A stretch of DNA of 64,000 bases from Tritrichomonas musculus (taxonomy: Eukaryota > Parabasalia > Tritrichomonadida > Tritrichomonadidae). Both the position numbers and the translations under genes were made by a program. Positions 12,401-22,369 of the stretch are shown here, piece after piece; within the stretch, counting starts at the first letter, position 1, and every line of letters starts with the position of its first letter. Location of the stretch: NCBI GenBank assembly GCA_039105265.1, contig JAPFFF010000001.1, positions 9,052,001-9,116,000 on the forward strand. Direction: 5' to 3'. The notes beneath the pieces are model-generated. The model did no database searches, was not told the DNA's origin, and saw only the letters and a list, made by a program, of their open reading frames with translations.

Positions 12401-14487
12401 AAATCAAGAACGGTTTTGGATTCATATGTTTGATAATTAGAGAAGTTAATGACAGCCAAAGGATCTTCTTTTAAAAACAGCCGGGCTTCTCTAACAAGAC
12501 ATCGTTGATGAAGAAGCAAGAAGATGAAAATGTTGTTGCCAAAAGATGATATTGGACGACAATCTTGAGGAATCATGTCGAAGAGACCGTTTGATCTCTT
12601 AAAATTAATCATTGCCAAATTTTTGGAATCTTCAATCATTCTCAATGCAAAGAAGATCAAGTAATGATTCGTCATTGACTTCAAAAGACCAATTAACAAT
12701 AGAATTGCATCGTCAACTTGATTGAAAATTAAATAGTCAAAGTTTGAAAAGAATAAAAGTGAGGCTAGATTCAATGGAAGAAGTTTTAATAACTTGAGAA
12801 TGCGTGTTGTGATTAGCTCAGATGGTTCAGATGTGCAAGAAATTCTTTTCAAATTCAATGAAATTAAAATGGTCAAACATTCTTTGGCTGCTTTTTGACA
12901 TTCTTTGATTAAATGGATTTTATCTTCAGGATAATTGATGACTTTTTCAATAATTTCAATCAATTTAAAGAATTCTTCGGCCCTTTGAACTAAAAAAACA
13001 TTTGGTGAAATATGCGAATTAATCATCCCTCTTAAATGTCGATGAAGACCTGAAATAATCATGCTAAAGAACGCAAATGGCGAGGGATTGGGTGAAGTCG
13101 GATATGAATATTTGTCAATGTCAAAAATGGCCGAATTTTCACCTCCACAAAAAGCATATCTTCTCAAAATGAAACGAGAATTTCCAGCTGAAATAACTGA
13201 CCAATGACATTTATTAATTGAATCAATACAAGAAGCAATGATTTGTTCATTCATTGGAAATTTTTCTTCTCTCAAAAAGTGGCCATGAATTGAATAAGTT
13301 TTATAAAAGGCAAAATTGTTGCTATTGTTGTTTCTATCGTTTTGATCTTGAATAATAAAGCTGATAAAATTGCCATTGGTTTCAACAACAACTGTCGATA
13401 AGTCAGATGGAAGTTTTGATTTACTTTCATCAAATCGTGATATTAAGATTTGCCTTTTATCACTAGAATTAAAAACAGCAAAAGTATGATCATTCTGGAT
13501 TAAAACTTGAATGATTCCATCAGAACAAGAACACTCACCCCTGAATAAATTGGTAGGTGTTGGGCGATTCTGAGGTGGAAGATTATTTTGAATAAGGGAT
13601 TGAATGTCAAACGTTAGGAGATTGTGAACATTATTCTCTGTAAATGTTATTTGAACCTTTTTTTCATCAGCATTGATGTTCGCTTCTTGAGGAATTTGAA
13701 CAGGAACATTGTTAAGATAAACAGTAATTAATGATGACATAGAACTGCCATTCAGCAATGGAATTATCTGAAGAGCATTGTTTGAGCATAGAATAAAGAG
13801 AAATTTGCCGTTGGTACAAATACCGTGCGGATTAACATATCCTGCAGTAAAAGTGAGATCTTTTAATGGATTAGATCCTTCTGGTAAAAATTCTGGTGAT
13901 GGAGGAGTAACAGTGACGGTTGTAATCGAGTTGTTCATAAAATCTAAAAATGGTAATATTGATTGAGACGGGAATTTTGGATCTTCTAATAATGAAAATG
14001 ATGTAGAAAGAGAAGTTAAAAGAATTGAAAAAGATGGTTGATCAAAGCCTTGAATTGGTGAGAATGAAGAGAGAAAGAATGGTGAGAAAAACTTTCTCGA
14101 AAATTCAAAATTGAAAGAATGTAAAGCGCAACTGTTTTCTGCTGTTTGAATACAACTATAAAAACAATAGCAGAGATATTTAATAATATCATCTTCTTGC
14201 TCAATATCTCCTTCAATTATTGTTTCCAAAATTTGAGGAATGTTATTGAGTTCTTCGTAGTACCCGAGTATTAATTGTGCTAAATCTTCAGTTTTATGGT
14301 TTTTTGGTTTTGAAAAAGGGAAAAAACTCTCTTCTTGATTTACAATTGTAAAAAAAGAGAGCAATTCTTCGGTATAAAATTTAGGATTATTATATTCGTT
14401 GTATGAAATGCAATTTCTTTCGCGAATTGGGTCCCATATAAAGTCTTTAGAGTTATCTTTTTGAAGAGTTGAAGAAGAGTTTCCCAT
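6499..14487 (-). CDS. Giant HECT-type E3 ubiquitin ligase
   Basis: 2662 aa from the first ATG of the frame; the frame is open 18 nt further but without another ATG. The last 360 residues are a HECT domain: FKGESGIDVGGPARELL near the start of the N-lobe and the catalytic Cys in MPTASTCFNKLHLP at about residue 2630, with about 32 residues after it, as is normal. HECT ligases form a thioester with ubiquitin on this Cys before passing it to substrate. The remaining 2300 residues are large helical and beta regions without a domain I can name; they probably select substrate. The protein begins MGNSSS, a classic N-myristoylation signal (Gly2, Ser6), which would place it on membranes. A PKCGYFG stretch near residue 1430 has only two Cys. 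The 3' end is 170 bp from the convergent LRR gene. Confidence 0.9.
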   Translation of the reverse strand: MGNSSSTLQKDNSKDFIWDPIRERNCISYNEYNNPKFYTEELLSFFTIVNQEESFFPFSKPKNHKTEDLAQLILGYYEELNNIPQILETIIEGDIEQEDDIIKYLCYCFYSCIQTAENSCALHSFNFEFSRKFFSPFFLSSFSPIQGFDQPSFSILLTSLSTSFSLLEDPKFPSQSILPFLDFMNNSITTVTVTPPSPEFLPEGSNPLKDLTFTAGYVNPHGICTNGKFLFILCSNNALQIIPLLNGSSMSSLITVYLNNVPVQIPQEANINADEKKVQITFTENNVHNLLTFDIQSLIQNNLPPQNRPTPTNLFRGECSCSDGIIQVLIQNDHTFAVFNSSDKRQILISRFDESKSKLPSDLSTVVVETNGNFISFIIQDQNDRNNNSNNFAFYKTYSIHGHFLREEKFPMNEQIIASCIDSINKCHWSVISAGNSRFILRRYAFCGGENSAIFDIDKYSYPTSPNPSPFAFFSMIISGLHRHLRGMINSHISPNVFLVQRAEEFFKLIEIIEKVINYPEDKIHLIKECQKAAKECLTILISLNLKRISCTSEPSELITTRILKLLKLLPLNLASLLFFSNFDYLIFNQVDDAILLLIGLLKSMTNHYLIFFALRMIEDSKNLAMINFKRSNGLFDMIPQDCRPISSFGNNIFIFLLLHQRCLVREARLFLKEDPLAVINFSNYQTYESKTVLDLLGDYMQNLFSIFENVLSIHQANEIVNSAIYVLFCNFLRLLSSLAEFHSIAQVATATLSMVINQLTKLMEIAPKTVLNVVFIFGKFASTLLKGGIMSDLETKFLWLIRANVNLIDDPDLISNLDSEEIENFKDERINFFLNSEGNSIDEIYKKIKPLLNRNLNYKIREIDRLALVAFSKHLDCLEEMLFFDGTRQPSAKLRSAFEQMLLVRNEFRRCLQNNKDTSVLRTKCLMLLRMENDQQLHPKSLGDFVVMKIEPSYFKKIIIGQRKRIETTLVGFALLDQSYIQNVDPLVHRIIGYNLAMIESFEGLYSIMRISKLKESQEKQILTFFQRVIEAATKEKSMLLIIVAYRFFRDLDSLKVVQNSVLISVLSAYNSMPQSYSLFALALSLIKGITEIPSQLLNSDNIGNLYRWLLLSESTKYVKPPEDFVSNLIQKFWSYKPEEMRLVLRVLYNIQDMISDPHTIFGAFLQFIGVQIKAFRNIPISSEIIYFLRQILANDNAPLKKSLTMYILSANLQNTNESFILGIFCVLGLKIEEIRPYATVNYHPSRNEIYQYYAIPSNKKLMFYPKPFHLQSDSIVSIPLQQSDIYAVPMIEIEPDQFPYFDFILSFYIPLTQLFCTTTVTYAIYMQTFASFCRNATFVSKISSDSLLKLYENPISFHNIKDTIRSINSITHLGVNQEISGFNVLSFNGIEYKSMISPVLLENVSSFEVTIMLPSTCPKCGYFGIISDNLEPFYTRYSLVSYPEGEFYPNTREVSPVKFNESLPFFKVTIYMPKRQFWIENRIFNFPIGSQFRIIFATKLPNINEVKVTINPEIGIFNMNSTPPIQSFDYSDSYELYSIPKWSYDYSKELPSDISKLPSLSKIISPYSDKEKNRYIFTPPPSNIIIHGGYSHAASPMILQSLYSGMFLKLALQYTTVALMRIVNINVGFAKPVLFRLFRFFILTIESFSTTLCQSGYFPFEMAEPIWKRDVDPIYFSLENEVKKALLGIVSDADNIKSIATEIWKLSNSRKLHSMMLPQPSLFYYPQAPPSINVHRDEIKILFNNDFDLASETDAVIQGHKVRFPLIYTKKPVATLVNITNRKRPLGVLTVNPMNNDWLANTPLELFLLLKNFVFIAPQEHRPMIKSIILDCFLIRSPIAACYLNNFADFVQMQIPSTPLDQNPEYLARLALVGSCLKVVKDPNFINIYQKEQRLMSNKMAADLACHFPEFFSSPLPPPKSKNCQIPAVIINPGALDVDFTNHILTLRLFNKSYESLAGFPFWEILPYWIKISGLQTENINTENINYQRPNQRPNENGYEFVAPKVSRVNNEIVKVSNPSIPNLRVLLKKNPNVTQRASADSLLMYSTSSQFDDAEYVQFGHFLDPIYISTGETYFSLSLFMASPTFSSPWDVYYLYLDYDGHIEDMTSVGSQSQQIHEIISRLRQNRLLPRSKSKQKSSFDYNNITVIDPEKIRSQFVNDMKQFAIDWKENDTNDLLNQIPQIAFANDVFDDIEHIARTSSLSSVFSPTVVVLRALILHHFNYIYSIHHNEVPEDIWQHFSSFMSIDVASKSLLQAIATTHFARGQGPIFEINRRRARAMIANGKGDPRFSIISQLSTFIFKFGASQFRAREKPWTVTFKGESGIDVGGPARELLVEASTSIFEPTSQLMVQVDASTKGESRFYYVPNEKALDKSKEFYTIGVLIGIIIRTGLLQDLPFAPIVWKAIAGEAITDDDVFESDRLFRESFREINNNFKSLTRLNSTNQLKSEANSNEVSNININKTWTVECWNGNKVGLPGRNSQALVEPSQLIQYQRDCLTFRKRSIKKMLDSMRNGFVDNTDVRNHYLMKGSLLSRLAQGSGKITIEQMKAITDVNGFPEGKNNTYIKRFWNAVSRFNDDEMKLLFKFITTLTRMPSAARMDKEFKITIDQMNCANPDIMMPTASTCFNKLHLPLYSSDEIAYQKILYAIRFCTTMENK

Positions 14488-14970
14488 ATTAAAATTTATG
14501 CTCAATTTTTTCTATATCCTTTATCAATTTTTATTAATAATTTTACAGAATAAATAAAAATGTGTTTTTCTCCGTTGAATAGCAAAGTACTTGAAATATT
14601 TTTTTAGAATAATAATTATAATTTAAAATTAATAGTGAATATAAGTTATTGTATTTGATTTAAATGATAAACGACAAAAGCTCATCAATTTAACTCTTGA
14701 TCACCATTTAAAATATTGGGGAATATCAAGAATATTCTATATATTACTTATAATAAATCATATTTATTGAGTAATAGGATTAAAAAAAAAGAAATAATTA
14801 TATTAATAATTGTATATCATATAAACAAATAAAAAGGATTGAATATAAATATTTAAAAACAGATGGTATTAAGATATGAATTAGGCATAATATATAATGT
14901 TTACAAAAATAAAATGAGCATAAAAATTCATTTCAGGAATCAAACAATATCTTTTTTAACACGATTTCTG

Positions 14971-15627
14971 TTAAGATTTAACTTCAGATTTCCTCACAAA
15001 TTCCCATAATTTTTTAATTGTTTCTTGAGGTAAGGATCCGACATCAACAACTGAGTCTTGATTATCATTGGGTTTATTTTGTATGATCTTATGAAGTTCT
15101 TCGAATCTTTCTGGATTGGATATTTTATTCAGTTTATCTGTTAATAATTCTAACGATGTTTCTTCAAATCCATGTCCAATGTTTTCTATAAGTGGAAGAT
15201 CAACATTGAATGATGCATTTTGAGGCGGATGTGTTAAAATTTCTAAATAATTTGCATATAATTGTGTTGCTCTTTGAACATATGTTGATGGAGTCAGGTA
15301 TTTCAATTTTGAATAAAATTTTTCGAATTTTTGTTTTAAATGAGCTGCTAATACATAAAGTTCTGTTTTTGGTTGGTAAAAAGTCATTGCATTATCAAAT
15401 ATCAATCTAAAATCGTTTGCCCATTCTTCTGGATCTTTATAATGATCGCGATCCTTTAAATTTGCTTGTAATGTCGTTAGATCCATAGGTTTTGGAATAC
15501 GACGCCTATATTCTTCATCAAGCTCACGATTGTCAAAAGCTACTGGGTCTTTAAACAAGATGCATAATGGATTATTTAGAAATTTATGAGTGCATTCATT
15601 GCAAAGAGAATGAATATGTCCTTTCAT
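14971..15627 (-). CDS. Bromodomain plus NET-like protein (BET-like)
   Basis: 218 aa. Residues about 20-115 are a bromodomain: ZA-loop region KPMDLTTLQANL, then EEWANDFRLIFDNAMTFY in helix B. Bromodomains read acetyl-lysine on histones. The usual acetyl-lysine-anchoring Asn of the YN motif is not seen; the local sequence is NAMTFYQP, so binding may be altered. Residues about 150-215 (TDKLNKIS...FEELHKIIQ...VDVGSLPQETIKKLWEFV) fit the NET domain that follows bromodomains in BET proteins. The protein is thus a minimal BET factor, much shorter than animal Brd2/4. A TCATC stretch lies 3 nt before the ATG, a weak Inr match. Confidence 0.8.
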   Translation of the reverse strand: MKGHIHSLCNECTHKFLNNPLCILFKDPVAFDNRELDEEYRRRIPKPMDLTTLQANLKDRDHYKDPEEWANDFRLIFDNAMTFYQPKTELYVLAAHLKQKFEKFYSKLKYLTPSTYVQRATQLYANYLEILTHPPQNASFNVDLPLIENIGHGFEETSLELLTDKLNKISNPERFEELHKIIQNKPNDNQDSVVDVGSLPQETIKKLWEFVRKSEVKS

Positions 15628-15909
15628 TTGATGATTTTAATATATATATTAATCTATAAAAATCACCTTTCAATATAACTTTTCACCTTAACTTCGTTTT
15701 AACATATTATTAACAACTCAGTGTTCAGTTTTTTCAAATACTGTTAGCTTTTTAAAATATATTTAAGTTAAAAATATATATTATTTTATATTTTCTTTTT
15801 ATCATTAGGGAAAAAATACATTTTAAATGATAATTGTTCAAGATAATTATAATCATTTTTATATTGGCACTTTTTGAATGAATATTCAAAAAGTGACTTG
15901 TTTCTTTTT

Positions 15910-15924
15910 AGATATGTGTGGGTA
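15910..15924 (+). repeat. Left arm of a spaced inverted repeat
   Basis: AGATATGTGTGGGTA, exactly inverted at 17,344-17,358 (TACCCACACATATCT). The pair brackets about 1.45 kb of AT-rich DNA that includes the 197-bp array, as the ends of a non-autonomous transposon would. No target duplication was established. Confidence 0.45.
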
Positions 15925-16643
15925 CTAGATCCTGTTCCATAAAAATCTAAAATATTATGATATATTTTTTATTACTATATGCTAAGAAATAAATATAAAT
16001 ATTATGAGGAAATAATGAACATTAGGTTAGATAGTATCATTTTATGTTTTTGAATTTAAAATAATCGTTAAATATTTTAATTGTAAAGTCTTATAGAAAT
16101 AATTGTGGGGCTTGAAAGAAGTTAGCTTTCCTAAAAATATAAGCAAATATCTATGTAAATAATGTAATTTTAAAATAAACTCATCAAATAAGTCTACTTG
16201 AATGATTTTACAGGCTAAAGTATCATTTTCTCCATTTTTACTTTTTTCCAAAAAATATCTTTTTCTTGATAAATAGCATCTTCAATATCTATTTTATTTT
16301 TTAACATTGCGTTTATTTCAGGATAAAAATAAAGAATATTATTATTATTCATAAACTTAGGATCAAAGAAAATTTATATAATTTGAAGATCAAGAATCAC
16401 AATTTTATTCATTGAATAAAAATAAATGGCTTATTCTTCTTAAATATGTGAAATCTTTAGATATTTGACCAAAATTGAATCAAATTTTGATAGCTTTCTT
16501 CCATATCATTCTGATTTTCAATGAAACATATAAGAGAAGGTTCAATTAGCTGGTGACATTATATATATTATAAGTCTGTAAGCTTTGTCTCCATTTATTT
16601 TTTTTTTTATAGTTTAGTAAATAGATTGGAAAACAATGACAAA

Positions 16644-17215
16644 CTTGAATGAGCTTTAATAAAAAATTGGCTGGATGAAAAGACATTCCAACATTAAATA
16701 AATATTTAAGTTATTTTTAAAATATTTAATATTTATTTGTTTACTATAAAAAAGGAAAAAAATAATAAGATATAATCGATTATAAAAGCATCTTTTTTTC
16801 AATTTTCTTCAGAAATATTGAATTATTTATAATCATAATACTTAAATGAGCTCTAATAAAAAAATGGCTGGATGAAAAGACATTCCAACATTATATAAAT
16901 ATTTATGTTGATTTTAAAATATTTAATATTTATTTGTTTACTATAAAAAAGGAAAAAAATAATAAGATATAATCGATTATATGACTATCGTTTTTTCCAT
17001 CTTCTTCAGAAATATTGAATTATTAAAAAACAAAATACTTAAATGATCTTTAATATAAAAATTACCGGATAAAAAGACATTCCAACATTAAATAAATATT
17101 TATGTTATTTTTAAAATATTTAATATTTATTTGTTTATTATAAAAAATGGGAAAAATAATAAGATAAGTAAATAGTATTACCTTTTCTCAATTTTTTCAA
17201 ATTCAATGAAAATAA
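16644..17215 (+). repeat. 197-bp tandem array, three copies
   Basis: Copies start at 16,644, 16,841 and about 17,038, with exactly 197 bp between equivalent bases. A landmark in each is GGATGAAAAGACATTCCAAC (third copy GGATAAAAAGACATTCC), followed by a shared AT-rich stretch with ATTTAATATTTATTTGTTTA. The third copy diverges after about 150 bp. Confidence 0.85.
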
Positions 17216-17343
17216 TTAAAAAGAGAAATAGACTAAAATTTTAATTACTTATCATTTTATATTGTATTATATGACCATTTAAATAGAAAATAACTAATCT
17301 CCTAAAAAAATTTTTTATCCATAAATAACGTGTTTTGATCGTC

Positions 17344-17358
17344 TACCCACACATATCT
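17344..17358 (-). repeat. Right arm of the spaced inverted repeat
   Basis: TACCCACACATATCT, the exact inverse of 15,910-15,924. A few more bases outside also match loosely (TTTTTAGA next to both arms). Confidence 0.45.
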
Positions 17359-18008
17359 TTTTAGACAAAAAAAGAAAATATAGGCTAGAGCAACATGTTT
17401 ATATAAATAAATCTGTAATAGTTTTTTTTTTTTTTTTTTTTTTTTTTTGATAATTTCTTATAGTTATCATTTTATTATGCAAAAAAGAAAAAAAAGAATT
17501 GTTCTCAAATTGTAGTCTTAGAGAACAATCAAAGTTAAATCAAGTCAAAGTATAGACAATTTTAGCAATTTATAAAATTGTATAAAATCTATTAATACAG
17601 AATTTGATGTGCACAACATTTGGTATAACAAATTGTTTATCAAAAATTTCTAAGAATGAGATCTTTTAATACTTTGTTTATCTTAATGTTTTGATAGTTA
17701 TTGATTTTTCTCTATAATGAAGAATCTAATTGAAAGGTGAAGTGCCTAGAGTCTAGACTTAATTAAAAATATTTTTTTCTACATTTATTTAACTTAAGAA
17801 TTAGTGAAATAGACTTTTATAAAATACAAAATATTTTTCTTTTTTATATCAAAAATATTCTATTGTATTCTTCTCTTATCATAATTTGTCAAAAACCTAC
17901 CTTCTTACGCATTTACATATATTTCATCTTCTCTTTCTTTTTCTTATTTTTATAACTAAATTATTTATATTGGATTTGTTCAAAATTTTTGTCTAAATTA
18001 TTTTATAT

Positions 18009-19262
18009 TTAATGCCTTTTACGAGAACTAACCCATTTGCATCCTTCAATTGCATCTTCTGTGCATCCTCTAACGAAAACTCCAGCCTGATGAACAAGTA
18101 AGCGAACATTTTCGTAATCAACTTTATCAAGGTCTTCTTCCGTTACATATTTGAGCGCATCATTTGTACCAAGTTCAATAAATCCATGAGAAGGGAAGTT
18201 TCCTTGTTGATGGAAAAGAGAGCCATCAATAGTTTTAATATTTAGAAGTCGAGCAAATTTTTTCTTGTCAACCTTGAGAACATTATTGTTAACCCATTCA
18301 ATTCCAAGATATTCAGAGTAAAAGGGATCATCTTCTGAAATCTTTAAAGCATTATAAAGTTTGTGATAAAATCTGCTATTAGCGTTGTTTTTTCTTTGAA
18401 AGAAATCTGTTACCAATTCGCCAAAAGTAAATTCTTTATCAGGCCAAAATTTAGTTGGAATGAAGCCGAGTTTATGAGGATTAAATTTGATTTCTGGATC
18501 ACGGCAGACAGTATTGAACTCTTCATCTGCAGAAGTGGTGATAGTTGGAACAATTGGAAGTGGTTGAGAGCTCATTTTTCTGTTTCTATTTTGAGGTAGT
18601 GTTAGATCATGGCCAAAAATTTGTTGCATCTGTTGAATCTGTGTTGGTGTTAATTTGTTTAATTTCTGTGCTTGCTGGTTGTGTGTCTGGGGTTGCAATT
18701 GAGTTTGCTGAGGTAATTGATTAAAGGCTAAACCATTAAAATTCAATAAATTGGAAGGTGTTGAAGGTGTTCTCCGGTGACTGATAGTAGGAATCATTCC
18801 ATTAGAATTTCCTTTAAGTCCAGTCCCAATATTTAAGTTAGTTCCCATTTGGTTCATTTGATGGTTTATTTGAAAGTTTGTGTTGGATTGAGTAGATAAT
18901 CCCATTTGATGATCATAGAATTGATTGAATTGTTGGTTTGGTGCAAATTGGTGTAATTGCTCAATATTATTTTGAGCAAAATTGTTAGGAACAGTTTGTT
19001 CTACTATAAATTCTGAGTTAAGAAATTGTGTAGTATCTGGATTGTCTTGAGGTGTTTGGTTTTCAGTAATATCTGGTATTTGTTGATACTGGTTATTTTG
19101 AGAATCAAAATTAAATTCTGGCTCAAGGAAAGAATCAATTGATTGTTGTGTAAAATCAAATTTAAATGTATCAAATCCATCACTATTAGGACTGTTAGGG
19201 CTATTAAGCTTCCAAAAATGGTCATCATTATCACTGTTCGTGAAATTAAACTCCTCTCCCAT
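18009..19262 (-). CDS. IBD-domain (initiator-binding) transcription factor
   Basis: 417 aa from the first ATG (MGEEFNFTNSD); the frame upstream lacks an ATG. Residues about 1-240 are low-complexity, rich in Gln, Asn and Pro, as in activation regions. Residues about 265-415 (KLGFIPTKFWPDKEFTFGEL through FFQRKNNANSRFYHKLYNAL and DGSLFHQQGNFPSHGF) match my recollection of the IBD family, the winged-helix DNA-binding domain of Trichomonas IBP39 that recognises the Inr core promoter. The C-terminal RNA polymerase II CTD-binding region of IBP39 seems absent; the protein ends 50-60 residues after the IBD with basic SSRKRH. IBD proteins are a parabasalid-specific group, which supports the taxonomic call. 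The stop is read as TAAA. Confidence 0.75.
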   Translation of the reverse strand: MGEEFNFTNSDNDDHFWKLNSPNSPNSDGFDTFKFDFTQQSIDSFLEPEFNFDSQNNQYQQIPDITENQTPQDNPDTTQFLNSEFIVEQTVPNNFAQNNIEQLHQFAPNQQFNQFYDHQMGLSTQSNTNFQINHQMNQMGTNLNIGTGLKGNSNGMIPTISHRRTPSTPSNLLNFNGLAFNQLPQQTQLQPQTHNQQAQKLNKLTPTQIQQMQQIFGHDLTLPQNRNRKMSSQPLPIVPTITTSADEEFNTVCRDPEIKFNPHKLGFIPTKFWPDKEFTFGELVTDFFQRKNNANSRFYHKLYNALKISEDDPFYSEYLGIEWVNNNVLKVDKKKFARLLNIKTIDGSLFHQQGNFPSHGFIELGTNDALKYVTEEDLDKVDYENVRLLVHQAGVFVRGCTEDAIEGCKWVSSRKRH

Positions 19263-22200
19263 TTTGATATTTATTTGAATAGAAAGAACGTTTGTCAAAT
19301 TTAGAGTTTTAAATTCAAATATAAACACAAAAAAATTCAGAATCTGAATTTCAGATGATAATGGTGAAAATATTGAGAAAAAAACTGAATTATTTATTTA
19401 CTCTAAAACCAAATTTTTTTCATATAGAAATTATATCCATGAAAGATAAAATATTTTTTTATTATTCATTTAAAATTCCATGAAATTTTTCAATATATTG
19501 AAAAAAATCAATGTTAATTTGTCTAATTTAACAATGCTATTTATATTAAATTTAATGTATAAAATCTTCAAAATTAATACAATTCATCAAAAATAAAAAA
19601 AAACGAACATTTTATATTATTGGCAAAAGTTGGTTAAGTATTCAAAAAATTCAATATGATAGCTTTTTGAAAGATAACTTTCAACTTTGTTAAATTGTTT
19701 TTGAAAAGCAGTTAAAATCCTAAAATCTAAAAATGAAGTTTATTTTATTTTGTCTTGTAAAAGATTTGTAAATTAATGAATTTATGTGAAACGATTGAAA
19801 AACGTTCAAAAAGTTTGTATGACAATATTTTGAACTAAAAATAACCGTTATCACATGAACTTCATTTAGAGGTGCGAGAGCTGGTTGATTTCATTATTAT
19901 TAAATTATAAAATAATATATATATATATATATATATCCTTCTCTATTATGATAGGATTTTAAATTATATTAGTCACTAGGAGTAAAAATATTTGTGTTTT
20001 AAAATTTTAATAAAATAAAAAATAAACCATTCAATTATAAAATTTTATAAATGTTGGAGAGAAATTACATTTTCTCTCTTTTAGAACACAAATAAATATT
20101 TATATATATGTAAATTACATTGTTATTTTTATTTTATTAAAAATAATTCAATAATAAAAAAAAATTAGATTTAATTTTTCCCAAGTTGGGAATCCCAACC
20201 AAAAAAAAGCCAAAATATCAAGATAAAAAGTGATGAGCTGAACATTGACTGGAATTATTGAGATGATGACTCAAATCGTTATAATCCCAATGATGTGATA
20301 CAGCTGAAAGAGATTGAAAAGTCTGATGTACAATAATAATTCTTTCTTTGGAAAGATAAGATTCAGAATAATACGATTTGAGCCATTTTTGCTATAAAAT
20401 TATAGACAAAATTTTCGAAAATATCTGACCAAATTTAAAATTTAAATAAATATCTTGAAAACAAATAGGTTAAAATCTCTATAAATTTTAATATCGGCAT
20501 TATATTTCCTATATATTAATAAATACCATTAATAAACCAAACTATAGGGCCATTTTTTCTAGGAGCTTTCAGAAAATTAAATTGATTTTTTTTTATCAAA
20601 TTCTGGACAATATCTGAATTTTTGGATGAAAATACAATTATCCAAAGATATTAATGAATATACTACATCAGGGACAAATTTTACTCATACTATCTCAAGA
20701 TATCTTGATTTTAATTTTTAGACTAAGTTGCTGAAAACAAGTCATTAATCATATTTTTATAATTACCGCTATATATGTATTATCTCATATAATTTTTATT
20801 AAATTTTTTTAACTTTGAACCACATTTTTTTATATTTTTTGTTAAAAATTATAAATTGAGGGGAGATAATTACAACGTGTTTTTTTTCTTCAGAATTTTT
20901 AACTTACTAAAAAAAGAGCTAATTTTTAATTTATTTATATGTAAATCGCTCATAGTTATTGTTTCAAGCATAAAAATATAAAAAAAATGATTTTTTGCAT
21001 AAAAAATTAATTTGTGAGAACAGAATGAAAAATTTGATTAATCATTTAAAATTTAAATTCGCAATAGTCGTTATATTTTTTTATAAATATCTTAAAATTA
21101 AATAGGTTAAATTTAAAATAAAAAATATACATATGAATTATAATATGTATTAATATTATAATATTGATTTCAATTAAATTTATAGGGCCAATTTTTCTAG
21201 GAATGCTTAGATTTTTAAATTTCATTTTTTTTGTTTAATATCAAACAAAACAAAAGATATATAGAGGAATTAAAATCAGTTATCAAATGTGCATAATAAG
21301 AGTTGGATAAGCATACATTTTAATAAAAGATGGTTGAAATATCTTGATTTAAATAATTTGGCAAAGTTGCATAAAATCGGGAAATGATAGTTTTTTTATA
21401 TTTATCATAGTATATATTTTAATTCACTTTATTTTCATTACGATTTAACAATAAGAAACCATATTTTTTTGCATTTTTTTATGAAAATAAGAAATTGAGG
21501 GGAATTAATTATAACGTATTTTTTCTTCAGAATTTTATAAAATAAAAATAAAATTACCCCCGGCGAGCGATTCAGATTAATAAGAAAATATGTATATATA
21601 CATGTTGACTATAATAAAAATACAAATAGTTATCCCTATGAAATTCACCAGAGCTCCCTATATTTTTATATTATATTTATTATTTTTTTAAATACTAATA
21701 TCTCTATAAATTAAAAAACTATTTTGTATATTATATTAAAACTATATATATAATTTAATTTATATATAAATAAATAATATTAAAATCAACAATATATCAG
21801 AACTAATTAGAAATTTCCAAAATACCATTTTTTCCCACTTACTTCTGCAAACATTAAAACGACCTAATAATTAAATATGATGTATAGCATTAGGTATGCA
21901 TTATATTATATTAAAAATAGCATTGATTTGATTAACAATTTAGTGAAAAAATCCACTTTTTTAAATTAAAAAATACGTTATTTTTAGTTCTCGCACTTCT
22001 CTTCATTTTATCTTAAAAGGTTATATTTGATCACCTATTTTTTATTAAAAGATAAAGTGCGCCTTGATATTATCTGTATATTCCCATTTCATCTTTGTAT
22101 TTTTTTTTTTTTCCAACGAATTCATAGAATCTGAAATTGTCATATACCAGGAAATCAGTTACCAAATAATCAAAAAATAAATAATGCTAAAGTGCACAAA

Positions 22201-22369
22201 AAATGAAAAAAAAAATTACAAAAATATTTATGATCGCAAGATAATGGTAAGTAATACAAAATATAAAACGCCTAAATGTCGCAAAAAAATATACCTATAA
22301 GTATATTATATAATATAAAATAATAATTATATGATATTTGTTATGTTTAATTGTTATACAATAAATGGT
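19263..22369. other. Long AT-rich spacer
   Basis: About 3.1 kb with no supportable coding frame. It contains an (AT)n microsatellite at about 19,915-19,936, a degenerate 638-bp duplication (listed separately), and many short A and T runs. A small GC-richer patch (CCCCCGGCGAGCG) near 21,557 stands out, but I cannot assign it. Confidence 0.6.
20395..21545 (+). repeat. Degenerate direct duplication, period about 638 bp
   Basis: Landmarks occur twice in the same order: TATAGGGCCA..TTTTTCTAGGA at 20,543 and 21,181 (638 bp apart), and TTGAGGGGA..TAATTA..AACGT, followed by TTCTTCAGAATTTT, at 20,856 and 21,495 (639 bp apart). Between them similarity is patchy. No frame is conserved. It could be an old tandem duplication or two remnants of one repeat family. 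Confidence 0.6.

Larger units (their letters stand above)
15628..18008. other. Intergenic spacer with tandem and inverted repeats
   Basis: About 2.4 kb without a supportable gene. It holds a three-copy 197-bp array and a pair of 15-bp inverted repeats (both listed separately), and an uninterrupted T run near 17,420-17,448. The only open frame (69 aa near 16.0-16.25 kb) shows no recognisable domain and has the base composition of the spacer. Confidence 0.6.
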
